A stretch of 64,000 nucleotides of DNA from Halorientalis sp. (GTDB lineage Archaea; Halobacteriota; Halobacteria; Halobacteriales; Haloarculaceae), in contig NZ_JAQCNH010000027.1 of assembly GCF_028275115.1 (NCBI RefSeq), positions 25,528 to 89,527 of the forward strand, read 5' to 3'. Below the pieces are notes generated by a model. It was given only the letters and a program-made list of their open reading frames with translations, ran no database searches and was not told where the DNA came from. Within the stretch, counting starts at the first letter, position 1. The number at the start of each line of letters is the position of its first letter. Position numbers and translations under genes: made by a program. Shown piece after piece: positions 24,801 through 35,947 of the stretch.

Positions 24801-26597
24801 TCAGTTCAGGAACGCTGCCTCGACCGCGGCCACGAGCGCGTCGCGTTCCTCGGCGTCGTGTTGGCGACTGGCCTCCGCTTCGACGAGGTCGGACAGGCAG
24901 TAGTCGTAGTAGCCCCGGCCCACGTGTTCGATGTAGCCGTGGGTTCGAAGGGTTCGGTTGTGCGCGTATGCGCTGGTGCGGTCACCGTCGCCGCCGCCCG
25001 CGAAGAACGCGTCGAGCGGCTTTGCCGGCCCCTCCGCCCGGTAGTAGCGTAACATGCCGCAGGTCTTCGGCGGCATCGTATCGATGGCCTGCCGCAACTG
25101 CTCGACGAGTGCTTCCTCGTCGGGCGGCATCTCGCCGGGCCAGGAGGCGATGTCGACTCCGGCAGCATCGCCGGACTCGCCGTCGACGGCCCTGTCCTCG
25201 TCACCGACTGTGGCCATCGCGGCTGCCACGTCGCCGTCGTCGGCGCCGTCGCCCCAGCCGTTTCGGTCGCCACCCACCTCCGCCGCACCGTCCCCACCGG
25301 GCGGACCATCGAAAAACGACGTCGTGGTCGTGGCCGTCGCAGCACCGTCGGCCTCGGTTCTCGCTAACTCACCGGAGTCGGGCGTCGGTTGGAGGGCGGA
25401 CTCCCCATCGGCGGCACTACCGTTCGATTCCTCGGCGGGGGCGTCCGCGACGCTCGAGTCGCCTGCCTCGTCGACCGGCGGGTCGCCGGTCGACAGTCGC
25501 CGTCGCTCGCGCATCCGCTCCTGCTCTGTCCGGCCGGGGTTGACCCCTTTGACCGTGTCGAGCAGGGCGTCGACGAACTGGTCGGCCATGCGTGACATAT
25601 CGCGGGCGTCCTGCAACTCCGTTTCCAGTTCCGCGATTCGGGAGTTTCGCTCGTCGAGTTGCTCCCGGAGTTCCTGTACACGGTCCTCTGTGCGTTGTTT
25701 TTGCTCGCTGATCGCCTCCAGTTCTGAAACGAGGTCGGAACTCACGGACTTGAGGTCGGGGCGATCCACGTCCTCCAAGCCGGGCGTCGCACCGGCGTCG
25801 AAGGTCTGCTTGCGGTGGAACTGGACGCGCTGGACGCGTTCGGTCCAGTCGTTCATCATGAACGCCTCGCCGTCGCCCAGGTCCTCGACGGCCTCGGCGT
25901 ACTCGCTGCCCAGAATGCGGCTGACGACCTTCGTGTCGTTGTTCCAAGTCAGCCGGTGCCAGACCAGCCAGTCACACTGGGTGATGAAATCTTTCTTTAC
26001 GTCGGCCGGCCGTTGACTGATTCCGACCATCCCGAGTCCGTGTTTGCGGCCCCGTTTGCCGATCTTGATGAGCATCTTTCCGGCCTCTGTGACCGACCCC
26101 TTCTCCGGAATCCACTCGTGAACCTCCTCGACGAGCATCAGGAACGGCTGTTTCAACTTCTTCTCCTTGGCGAACAACTGCTTCGAGACCTCGGTCAACA
26201 GCGTCTCGGCTTCGTCCTCGTCGAGGAACGAGGACACGTCGAGGATGATGGGAACGTTCTGCTCCAGTGCCAGCGAGGCTATCTTGCCGGCGTGTTCGGT
26301 CGTCACCTGGATGTCGCACTCCTCGTCGGCCCCGACGTGGAGTATCTCGTACTCCTCTTTCAGGCCGTAGTACTCGCCGTCGATGTCGACGATGAGGATA
26401 CCGAAGCCGGCGTCGAGCAGGTTCTCGGCGATGACGCTGGCGGTGTTCGACTTCCCGCTCCCGCTCTTGCCGGTGACGAAGCCGCGCCCGGTCAGAATCT
26501 CGACGACCGGTAAGTCGACCGACCGGTCCGGGGTGGTGCCGGTCGGTGGGCCGTCGCTCAGTTCGGCGACAGTGATGCTCTCTTTCTCGTCTCCCAT
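24801..26597 (-). CDS. HerA-like (DUF87) ATPase with C-terminal winged helix
   Basis: 598 residues from ATG 26597; a GTG 18 bases upstream is possible. FtsK/HerA-type core: Walker A TGKSGSGKSNTASVIAENLL, Walker B FLMLVEEVHEW, sensor region GLGMVGISQRPADV. Then a coiled coil (about 275-335, EQKQRTEDRVQELREQLDE), a long disordered acidic Gly/Ala linker (about 365-490), and a C-terminal winged-helix-like domain (MPPKTCGMLRYYRAEG to the end). Probably an ATP-driven DNA or protein motor; no NurA nuclease gene is adjacent, so a classical HerA-NurA resection role is doubtful. Confidence 0.85.
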   Translation of the reverse strand: MGDEKESITVAELSDGPPTGTTPDRSVDLPVVEILTGRGFVTGKSGSGKSNTASVIAENLLDAGFGILIVDIDGEYYGLKEEYEILHVGADEECDIQVTTEHAGKIASLALEQNVPIILDVSSFLDEDEAETLLTEVSKQLFAKEKKLKQPFLMLVEEVHEWIPEKGSVTEAGKMLIKIGKRGRKHGLGMVGISQRPADVKKDFITQCDWLVWHRLTWNNDTKVVSRILGSEYAEAVEDLGDGEAFMMNDWTERVQRVQFHRKQTFDAGATPGLEDVDRPDLKSVSSDLVSELEAISEQKQRTEDRVQELREQLDERNSRIAELETELQDARDMSRMADQFVDALLDTVKGVNPGRTEQERMRERRRLSTGDPPVDEAGDSSVADAPAEESNGSAADGESALQPTPDSGELARTEADGAATATTTTSFFDGPPGGDGAAEVGGDRNGWGDGADDGDVAAAMATVGDEDRAVDGESGDAAGVDIASWPGEMPPDEEALVEQLRQAIDTMPPKTCGMLRYYRAEGPAKPLDAFFAGGGDGDRTSAYAHNRTLRTHGYIEHVGRGYYDYCLSDLVEAEASRQHDAEERDALVAAVEAAFLN

Positions 26598-26729
26598 CGC
26601 TTGTCGTCTACTCACACCGCGGCGACATAATCGTCAGTCAGCCAGCCGTCAGACGCGAGTCCCGCGGCCGATACGGGCCGAACCCATATTACCGAGTGGT
26701 GAGAAAACGTTACACCGAAGTCGTTCACC

Positions 26730-27089
26730 ATGCGCCGTCACGAAACCACCGTCGAGGACGGGACCGTCTACGTCGAGACCGACGACGGACAGCTAGAGGT
26801 CGGCGCCCTCGACCGGATCGTCGACGCCGTCGGCGGCCACGCCTGGACCATCGAGTACTCCGACTGGGAGCGCGAGTACTACGATGACCTCGACACCTCC
26901 GACGAGGGGATGATCGTCGACGTGGTGGACATGACCGAAGCCATGACCCACGGTGAGTCGTTCGTGGAGATGCTCAGGACACATCCGTCGGAACCGGCGG
27001 CCACGACCACCGAGCGGAGCGCCCTCTCGCCGCGGATGGGGTTGTTCGTCGGCAAACTGCTCGAAAATCTCGAGAGCGGTCTGGGCTGA
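26730..27089 (+). CDS. Conserved haloarchaeal hypothetical protein (119 aa)
   Basis: 119 acidic residues. N-terminal beta-rich start MRRHETTVEDGTVYVETDDG, then EVGALDRIVDAVGGHAWTIEY, and a helix-rich end MGLFVGKLLENLESGLG. No membrane helix or catalytic motif. Family name not recognised. Divergent from the HerA-like gene, with ATATTAC at 26686-26692 as possible TATA element about 40 bases upstream. Confidence 0.72.
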   Translation: MRRHETTVEDGTVYVETDDGQLEVGALDRIVDAVGGHAWTIEYSDWEREYYDDLDTSDEGMIVDVVDMTEAMTHGESFVEMLRTHPSEPAATTTERSALSPRMGLFVGKLLENLESGLG

Positions 27090-27119
27090 GCCCGCCGGTC
27101 CAGCGACCGTTCCCGTGAC

Positions 27120-27737
27120 TCAGACGACCCGGAACAGACGAATCGTATCCCGTTCTGTGGGTTCGCGAATCAACTGAGCGAACCCCCTGTCCGAGAACAC
27201 CCGTTTCCAGTCGCGGTGATACAGCGGGAACTCGTCGTCGACGTAGCTCACGTCGGTCTCGCCGCGACCGCGGTCCGGGCCGTTACCCTCGTTTTCGGCG
27301 GTCACGAGCAGGTCGGTCGTGAGCCGCTGGAACTCGTCGAACACCCACGCGTCGTCGGGATGCACGTGCTGGAGGGTCTCGACCGTGTATATCACGTCGA
27401 AGGCCCCGTCGTCGAACCTCGGAAGCCGGTCTTCGAGGGCGCCGGTGTGGAAGGTTCCCGCCGCGGCGAGGTGGGGGTAGTGGTCGGCCAGCACCTCGAA
27501 GGCGTCCTCGTTGATGTCGACGCCAGCGAGGTTCTCGAATCCCTGCCGGCGAAGGTGTTCGAGGTGGCGGCCACAGCCACACCCCACTTCGAGAACGTTC
27601 GCGTCGTCGGTCGCGTAATGGCCGAGGACACGACCGATGGTTTCGCTCACCTCGTTGGGACCGATCTTCGCGTAGTAGATGGGCGAGAACCGGCCGGAGC
27701 GTTCGGCCCAGTCCTGGCGCACGTCGTCCGGGTCCAT
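27120..27737 (-). CDS. Class I SAM-dependent methyltransferase
   Basis: 205 residues from ATG 27737. Rossmann methyltransferase motifs: motif I NVLEVGCGCGRHLEHLRR, acidic motif II LAGVDINEDAF, motif III region FDVIYTVETLQHVHP (post I/IV). UbiE/Methyltransf_11-like. The C-terminal part with FPLYHRDWKRVFSDRGF resembles small-molecule methyltransferases. Substrate unknown. Neighbours on the same strand (dinB upstream) are 43 bases away, so cotranscription is possible. Confidence 0.88.
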   Translation of the reverse strand: MDPDDVRQDWAERSGRFSPIYYAKIGPNEVSETIGRVLGHYATDDANVLEVGCGCGRHLEHLRRQGFENLAGVDINEDAFEVLADHYPHLAAAGTFHTGALEDRLPRFDDGAFDVIYTVETLQHVHPDDAWVFDEFQRLTTDLLVTAENEGNGPDRGRGETDVSYVDDEFPLYHRDWKRVFSDRGFAQLIREPTERDTIRLFRVV

Positions 27738-27780
27738 GTATTCACCCTGACGAGGGCGAGTAATCAATCGACTGGTACCG

Positions 27781-29055
27781 TCACTCCTCGAACTCGGACA
27801 GCGAGGTCTGTCCCCGCGGGTCGGCGTCGTCGCGTTCGTCGTCCTGCGTCGCGAGGAACTCGCCCAGCGAGTAGTTTTCCCGCACGCTGGTCGCTCCCGA
27901 ATCGTCGCCCTCGAATCCGTCGAGACTGGCCTGTTGGGCGTTCGAGAAGTCCAGATTCGAGACCCGAACGCCTATTTTCCGCACGTCGGCGTCGCGGAAC
28001 TCTTTGAGGAGTTCGAGCGCCACCTCCGCGACGAGGCCGGCGTCTTCCACCGGACCCGGGAGCGACTCCGCGCGGGTATTAACCTCGAACGGGGGTGTGA
28101 CGATTTTGATTCCGATGGTCCGGTAGAGCGCGTCCTCGCGCTTTGCGCGTTCGGCAACGTCGCCGGCCAGCGCCCGGACGCGCTCGCGTTTGCGTTCGAT
28201 GTCGTCGGTTGCCTCGGTGAACGCCGACTCCCGGGAGAGGCTCTTTGGCTTCCCGACGGGTTCCACGATTCTGTCGTCCTCGCCGCGGGCGTACGACCAG
28301 ATCTCTCGGCCGCGCCCGCCGAAGCGGTCCTCGAGGCGCTCCGGGTCGGCGTCGGCGAGGTCGCCGGCCGTCTCGACACCCATCGACCGGAGTTCACGGG
28401 CGGTGACGGGACCGACGTTGTGGACTTCCTCGACGTCGAGCGGGGCCAGAAACTCGCGGACCTCGCCGGGTCTGACGACCACGAGGCCGTCGGGCTTGTC
28501 GTGGTCGCTGGCTATTTTAGCCGCACTCATCGCCGGCGCGATCCCGACGCTGGCGACGACTCCTACCGTTTTTTCAATCCGGTCTCTGAGCGTCTGTCCG
28601 AACGCCGCGGCCTCGCCCCAGTCCACCGTGCCGGTCACGTCCAGATAGGCCTCGTCGATGCTGACCTCCCGGACCGTGTCCGCAGTGTCGTGCAGGACGC
28701 TTTTGACCTCGCTGGCGACCGACTCGTAATACTCCATGTCGACCGTGCGGTAAAATCCCGCTTCGCTGGGGTCTACCTCTGGGTCGTCGACGGCGTCGAT
28801 TCTGCGGGGGAGCAGTTCGAGCGCCTGCGAAATGGGCATGGCGCTCTCGACGCCGAACTCACGAGCCTCGTAGGTGGCGGTGGCGACTGCACCGTGGGTC
28901 TCGCCGGACTCGTAGCCCATCCCGACGACGAGCGGTTCACCCCGCAGCGCTGGCTCCCGGAGTCGCTCACAGGCGGCGTAGAAACAGTCCATGTCGACGT
29001 GACAGATGACCTGCTCCGGCGAGTCGTCGTCGACACCCGGCAGCCGCCCGTCCAT
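27781..29055 (-). CDS. dinB: Y-family DNA polymerase IV
   Basis: 424 residues from ATG 29055. Palm/finger motifs: ICHVDMDCFYAACERL with catalytic Asp, AREFGVESAMP, and the second carboxylates in VREVSIDEAYLDVTG; helix-hairpin-helix thumb VHNVGPVTARELRSMGV, then the little finger. Lesion bypass polymerase. The C-terminal tail holds PCNA-binding (PIP) boxes: QTSLSEF at the end, plus PIP-like QASLDGF and NYSLGEF just before it. Slightly longer than bacterial DinB because of this tail. Confidence 0.93.
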   Translation of the reverse strand: MDGRLPGVDDDSPEQVICHVDMDCFYAACERLREPALRGEPLVVGMGYESGETHGAVATATYEAREFGVESAMPISQALELLPRRIDAVDDPEVDPSEAGFYRTVDMEYYESVASEVKSVLHDTADTVREVSIDEAYLDVTGTVDWGEAAAFGQTLRDRIEKTVGVVASVGIAPAMSAAKIASDHDKPDGLVVVRPGEVREFLAPLDVEEVHNVGPVTARELRSMGVETAGDLADADPERLEDRFGGRGREIWSYARGEDDRIVEPVGKPKSLSRESAFTEATDDIERKRERVRALAGDVAERAKREDALYRTIGIKIVTPPFEVNTRAESLPGPVEDAGLVAEVALELLKEFRDADVRKIGVRVSNLDFSNAQQASLDGFEGDDSGATSVRENYSLGEFLATQDDERDDADPRGQTSLSEFEE

Positions 29056-29120
29056 GCAGCGGCGTTCGGACCGCCCCCACCTAAGTCCCTCGCCCCGCGA
29101 CACGCGGTGGCGAGACGGAT

Positions 29121-29690
29121 TCAGCGACTACCCGGCCCGGCGGTCAGCCGCGGCGTCGGCCCATCGAGGCGGTCGCGGTTCTCCTCGATAGCTAGCCGCG
29201 ATTCGTCGCTCACACCGGGGAGAAAGCCCACGGCGACGACGGCCTCGACGGGATGGGCCTCCAGCTGACTGCGCGCCTCAAACAGCCGCCCGTAGCCGTC
29301 CGACCCCCACTCGACGTCGCTGGCGAACACCATCTCCTGGAACGTCCGCCCGTAGTTGGCTGCTGCCTTCTGCGAGAGCGTATCCAGCCGCTGGGTGATC
29401 GCCGACCCCTCCCTGTGAGTTCCGAGCAGAAGGTCAGTTAGCGGGTAAGACGTGTCGTCCTCGATGGGTGACGCGTACGCACCGGGAATCCTGGTGAGGT
29501 GAGGTCCCTCGGCGCCCCCAGCCGCGGTCCCAGCGTCGCCCTCGGGGTCGTCCCCGGTCCCGCTGGTCACTTCGTAGGCGAGGAATCTAGGGACACCGGC
29601 CTCGTAGAGGTGTGCGACGACGGCGGGTTCGAGGCCGCCACCCAGCGGCGGGGCAGTCCCGATTTGGACGACGGCGGTCAGCGCACTCAT
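29121..29690 (-). CDS. Conserved haloarchaeal hypothetical protein (189 aa)
   Basis: 189 residues from ATG 29690, which overlaps the stop of the upstream flavoprotein gene (ATGA). Begins MSALTAVVQIGTAPPLGGGL and has EVVAVGFLPG-like hydrophobic strands (EAVVAVGFLPGVSDESRLAI) but no motif I recognise. The overlap suggests cotranslation with the FAD-linked oxidase and perhaps a shared pathway or physical partnership. Function unknown. Confidence 0.7.
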   Translation of the reverse strand: MSALTAVVQIGTAPPLGGGLEPAVVAHLYEAGVPRFLAYEVTSGTGDDPEGDAGTAAGGAEGPHLTRIPGAYASPIEDDTSYPLTDLLLGTHREGSAITQRLDTLSQKAAANYGRTFQEMVFASDVEWGSDGYGRLFEARSQLEAHPVEAVVAVGFLPGVSDESRLAIEENRDRLDGPTPRLTAGPGSR

Positions 29691-31321
29691 CGTTCCTCGA
29701 GCAGTGCGCCCGGGTTCATGATGGCGGCGGGGTCGAGGCGCGCTTTGGCCGCCTGAAGCGCGTCGCGGAAGTCGTCGGGTGACTCCTCCTCGTACCACTC
29801 CCGATGGGTCCGGCCGACGGCGTGGTGGTGGGTGATCGTCCCACCGTGTTCCTCGATCACGTCAGACGCGGTGGCCTTGATTTCGCGCCACTGTTCGAGT
29901 TCGCGCCCCACGTCGGCGGGTGCCAGCAACGTGTAGTACGGTGCCGGCCCGTCGGGGTAGACGTGTGTGAACCGACAGGAGAGAAAGCCCGCGCCGCATT
30001 CCTCCCGCATGACTTCGGTTACCTGCTCGGTTATCTGCTCGTGCAGGGTGTCGAACTGGTCCCAGGTGACGGCCGTCTCGAAGGTCTCGGCGATGACCCC
30101 GAGGCTCACCATCGCGTTGAACTTGTACGGTGCCTCGAAGAAAGCCGAGCGCCACTCGCCCGCCTCCTCGCCGCGGTCGTCCCCGGCGTCGTCCGTGTCC
30201 AGATGCGGGCCTTCGTAGCTGGGGTCGCCCGAGACGTTGCCGCCGTGGTCCTCGGCGATTTCGAGGGCACGGGCGAGGTCGTCGTCGACGGGGTGGTCGA
30301 CGGACTCGAAGCCCAGCACGAGAACGTGGCTGCCGTCCATCGCGACCTCGTTCAGCATCGCCTCTCGACTGTCCAGCAGGCGGCAGTTCGCCGGGTAGAG
30401 CCGTGCCTGGACGATTTCGCGGGTCGCGCCGACCGCCGCCTCGAAGTCCGAGAATCGGACGGTCGCACGAGCACGATATGACGGGCGGGGCTGGACGCGG
30501 AGCCAGCCCTCGGTGATGACGCCGAGCGCCCCCTCAGAGCCGAGGACCAGCCGGTTCGGGTCGGGCCCGGCACCGGACGCGGGAAGACGGCGCGACTCGA
30601 ACTCGCCGGAAGGGGTGAGCATTCGGACGTTCTCGACGAAGTCGTCGATGTGCGTGTAGACGGTTGCGAAGTGGCCGCCAGCGCGGGTCGCGATCCACCC
30701 GCCCAGCGTCGAGAACTCGTATGACTGGGGGTAGTGACGCAACTGGAGGTCGTGTTCGCGGAGCTGGTCGTTGATCTCCGGGCCGGTCGCCCCGGCCTGT
30801 ATCCTCGCAGTGCGGGAGTGAGCGTCGACCTCCAGCACCTGGTCCATCTCCCGGAGGTCCAGCGAGCAGACGCCGGCGTAGCCGGACCCGTCACCCTCCG
30901 GGTCGCACTCGACGCCGGCGACGACACTCGTGCCACCGCCGTACGGGACGACCGCAATCGCCGCTTCGGTCGCCCAGTCCAGAACGGCACGGACCTCGTC
31001 ACCGTCCGCGGGTTCGGCCACCACGTCCGGAGCCGACGAGAAGTCGCCGTGGAACCCGCGGACGAGGTCTCGGTACCCGCTGCCGTAGGTGTGGCGAATC
31101 CGGTCCTCGGTCGCGGTCGAACAGACCCCGGCGAGGTGGTCCGGGACCGACACCGACGACTCGGGAATCGACACGTCCGAGAGAGTTGGCGGGTCCAGAC
31201 GGGGGCGTTCGGGGAAGCCGAGCATGGTCTCCATCCGGGTCGCGAGTTCGTCCCGCTCGGCCTCGTCCGGGAACTTCTCGGTGTAGCCCCAGCCCCAGAA
31301 ACTCATGTCGCTATCTGGCAT
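29687..31321 (-). CDS. FAD-binding oxidase, alkyldihydroxyacetonephosphate synthase-like
   Basis: 544 residues from ATG 31321 (MPDSDMSFWGWG); an ATG five codons in is the alternative. N-terminal MSFWGWGYTEKF and vanillyl-alcohol-oxidase-type FAD domain: VVPYGGGTSVVAGVE, TLGGWIATRAGGHFAT, LVLGSEGALGVITE, and C-terminal LDPAAIMNPGALL. Layout matches AGPS/2-hydroxyacid oxidases with His-rich GGTITHHHAVGRTH near the end. Archaeal ether lipids do not use AGPS, so a 2-hydroxyacid or alcohol oxidation role is more likely. Overlaps the next gene by four bases. Confidence 0.88.
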   Translation of the reverse strand: MPDSDMSFWGWGYTEKFPDEAERDELATRMETMLGFPERPRLDPPTLSDVSIPESSVSVPDHLAGVCSTATEDRIRHTYGSGYRDLVRGFHGDFSSAPDVVAEPADGDEVRAVLDWATEAAIAVVPYGGGTSVVAGVECDPEGDGSGYAGVCSLDLREMDQVLEVDAHSRTARIQAGATGPEINDQLREHDLQLRHYPQSYEFSTLGGWIATRAGGHFATVYTHIDDFVENVRMLTPSGEFESRRLPASGAGPDPNRLVLGSEGALGVITEGWLRVQPRPSYRARATVRFSDFEAAVGATREIVQARLYPANCRLLDSREAMLNEVAMDGSHVLVLGFESVDHPVDDDLARALEIAEDHGGNVSGDPSYEGPHLDTDDAGDDRGEEAGEWRSAFFEAPYKFNAMVSLGVIAETFETAVTWDQFDTLHEQITEQVTEVMREECGAGFLSCRFTHVYPDGPAPYYTLLAPADVGRELEQWREIKATASDVIEEHGGTITHHHAVGRTHREWYEEESPDDFRDALQAAKARLDPAAIMNPGALLEER

Positions 31322-31554
31322 CAGTGTATCTGTGTCTATCTGTCTCAAAAGCGTTGGGTCGCAGTACTGAGGTAGGGGTACCAGAAAGATGGACCCCGGA
31401 ACACGCGCCGGCTGGCCAGCCGTCCGCCGGGAGTCCCGGTCGTTCGCCGATGCCAATTCACGAGTGGTTACGACGGTGATTCCCGTCGAGAATCCACAGC
31501 GAATCGGGGTTCTATTACTTTGTCGAACAGTGACAAACATAACTCTTTCGCCGG

Positions 31555-32388
31555 TCAGCGGGCCCGGGTGTACCGTGCGGTCAGCGCCGCTCCACCGATT
31601 CCGTAGAGAAAACCGGCGGCGTGGGCGAAGACGTTCGTGACCGCACCGTCCTCGACGATGGTGGGCGGGAACAGGACGGAGACGAAGCTCACCAGGAGGA
31701 CGACGACCAGCGCGGTCTGTGTGACCTGAATCAGTTCGGCTCGCGAACTGGGCCGGGACTGTATCGTCGGTCCCTTCGACTCCCGGCTGATACCCCACGC
31801 ACAGACTCCCCAGCCGACGGCGAAGAGGCCGGCGACCGGGAGCGTCACGGTCCCGACGTAGATGAGATACACCTCGAACAGGAGCAGGAGCCAGATGGCG
31901 AGCCCCGCGTACCCGGTCACTCGATAGTCGTACAGTCGGTTCAACGCCGCCAGCAGGGCGACGAAGACGAAGCCAGCGAAGCCCGCCCCGACGCCGGAGA
32001 AGCCGCGGCTCACCGGTTCGATGCCAGGATACAGCAGGCCGATGACAGCGTAACTGGTGAGACTCACCGCGACCGGCAGGACGAGCAGGAAACCCGCGAA
32101 CGTGACGCGAAACCACCGCCGGTGATCGACCTGCACACAGAGTCCGTACGCCACGAGAGCGGCAGCGACGTAGCCCGCGACGTTACCGACCAGGTGGGCT
32201 ACGTCCAAGTGAACGAACGCGCTGGTGTACAGTGAGACGGGGTCGATTGTCTCGTGACGAAAGGCCAGTCGCGTGCGGACGGCCGGCGGAAGCGCGACGT
32301 GGGCCCAAACGAGGACAGCCGCGACGACCCCGATCAGCCCCAGGTCGCGGAGAGCCGTCCGTGACCGGTCGACAGTGGCGGTACCCAT
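31555..32388 (-). CDS. Rhomboid-family intramembrane serine protease-like protein
   Basis: 277 residues with about six to seven membrane helices. Rhomboid hallmarks: HxxxN in LDVAHLVGNVAGY (first helix pair), GxSG in RGFSGVGAGFAGF as candidate catalytic Ser, and a late helix with His and glycine ladder NVFAHAAGFLYGIGGA as the catalytic His. Cleaves membrane proteins within the bilayer if active. Divergence from typical GASG leaves some doubt. Divergent from the malic enzyme gene. Confidence 0.8.
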   Translation of the reverse strand: MGTATVDRSRTALRDLGLIGVVAAVLVWAHVALPPAVRTRLAFRHETIDPVSLYTSAFVHLDVAHLVGNVAGYVAAALVAYGLCVQVDHRRWFRVTFAGFLLVLPVAVSLTSYAVIGLLYPGIEPVSRGFSGVGAGFAGFVFVALLAALNRLYDYRVTGYAGLAIWLLLLFEVYLIYVGTVTLPVAGLFAVGWGVCAWGISRESKGPTIQSRPSSRAELIQVTQTALVVVLLVSFVSVLFPPTIVEDGAVTNVFAHAAGFLYGIGGAALTARYTRAR

Positions 32389-32538
32389 CGACCAATTCGA
32401 GGGCCCCCAATGGCGAATAACTCCCGGTTCCGGTGACCGGTCGCGCCGCCGGCGCGAGGCCTCGGTAGCCGCTCAGTGTGCCATCTGTCCGCGTGTCTCG
32501 GGCACGATTTTTTGTCCGCGCGGCGACTGACTTGCCCT

Positions 32539-34791
<2,253 letters not shown>

Positions 34792-34948
34792 CGGGCGAAC
34801 GAAACTCGCTGAGTCGCGACCGTCCACCGGGCGCCGTGTCGCTCCGCTCGCGCGGCGTCGGAGTTCGGGGTCGACGGCTCGGTCCGGGTCCATCCAGCCC
34901 GGCCAGCCGGTATGCGTCCGGTCGCAGTGGCGATTCCAGAGCGAGTGC

Positions 34949-35281
34949 TCAGTCCCGAATGCGGCCGTCTCGTCCGGCACCGCTTCGATTTAGGTAAACC
35001 CGGCTCGGCGGCAGGTCGCCGAGTATCCGTCCAGGCTCACCGCGACACAGCGACAGGCTGTCGCCGTGGTCCTCGTCCCGGGTTGCGTGGTCGACGACCG
35101 TCTCGTAGCCGAACCGTGGTCTGGCGTCGCAGACTATCCCGCTCCGGTGGAACTGCGAATCGAACAGGTACACCGGACCGGACGGGGGCTGGTCGTCAGC
35201 GGCGGCCGCGTCGAGTGCCGCGTTGCCCCACGGTCGACGGTCGTCGCGGTATCGGACTGCGATTCGCGGCGTGGAACCCAC
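34949..35281 (-). CDS. Doubtful hypothetical protein in a 602-base gap
   Basis: The stretch 34792-35393 has no certain gene. The best frame is this 110-residue minus-strand ORF with a GTG start. About three quarters of its third codon positions are G or C and Asp is common, but Glu is scarce, Arg is high, and no motif is seen. The rest of the gap (34792-34948 and 35282-35365) shows nothing beyond short GC-rich repeats of CGCGCGG type. Confidence 0.35.
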   Translation of the reverse strand: MGSTPRIAVRYRDDRRPWGNAALDAAAADDQPPSGPVYLFDSQFHRSGIVCDARPRFGYETVVDHATRDEDHGDSLSLCRGEPGRILGDLPPSRVYLNRSGAGRDGRIRD

Positions 35282-35365
35282 CTGGAGTCTGGTCTCTGAG
35301 AGTGGGTCCCGGATGACCCGCGCCCGACCTCACTCCGGTCTGTGGTACTCTCTCGTGGGACACGT

Positions 35366-35373
35366 CTTTTACT
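35366..35373 (+). promoter_or_regulatory. TATA box of the DUF2237 gene
   Basis: CTTTTACT centred about 25 bases before ATG 35394, leaderless spacing that fixes the start. Confidence 0.55.
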
Positions 35374-35393
35374 CGCCCGCTGTAAGGTCACGT

Positions 35394-35762
35394 ATGACCG
35401 ACGAGCAGAACGTTCTCGGCATGGAACTGGAGCCCTGCAGCAAAGACCCGATGACCGGCTTCGAACGGGACGGGTGCTGTCGTTCCCACCCAGCCGACAC
35501 TGGCCGTCACGAACTCTGTGCCGTCTTGACCGAGGAGTTTCTGGAATTTAGCAAGGCTCGCGGCAACGACCTGATGACGCCTCGACCCGAACTGGACTTC
35601 CCCGGCCTCGAACCCGGCGACCGCTGGTGTCTCTGTGTCGGCCGCTGGCTCGAAGCGATAGACGAGGACGTCGCACCACCTGTCGTGCTGAAAGCCACGA
35701 GCGAGGCCGTGCTGGAAGATGTCGAGCTCGCGACTCTCGAAGACTACGAGTTCGACAGCTGA
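35394..35762 (+). CDS. DUF2237 family protein
   Basis: 122 residues from ATG 35394. NVLGMELEPCSKDPMTGFERDGCC at the N-terminus, HELCAVLTEEFLEFSKARGNDL, PGLEPGDRWCLCVGRWLEA, and a final alternation DVAPPVVLKATSEAVLED are the hallmarks of DUF2237. The conserved cysteines (CSKDP, GCC, LCA, WCLCV) suggest metal binding or redox function, unproven. Monocistronic. Confidence 0.9.
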   Translation: MTDEQNVLGMELEPCSKDPMTGFERDGCCRSHPADTGRHELCAVLTEEFLEFSKARGNDLMTPRPELDFPGLEPGDRWCLCVGRWLEAIDEDVAPPVVLKATSEAVLEDVELATLEDYEFDS

Positions 35763-35947
35763 AACCGGCGTAGGTGCACCCTGGGCTGCGGCGCGCTATC
35801 GGCCCGGACGACCCCCCTGGCCGGGACCTGTCGTCTCTCCAGTCCGAGCGTGTCGCCCGGGGATAGGTCGGTTGCATCGACGGTGCCACAGACCGCGGGA
35901 GCGCAGTAAACCAATGCTTGATGACCGTTCGGTCCGTACTCTACGGC

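Noticed and set aside
24314..25543. 409-residue Arg-rich plus-strand ORF over the acyltransferase and HerA-like genes
   Set aside because: Extremely Arg/Pro-rich, typical of an off-frame in GC-rich DNA, and overlaps two well-supported genes.
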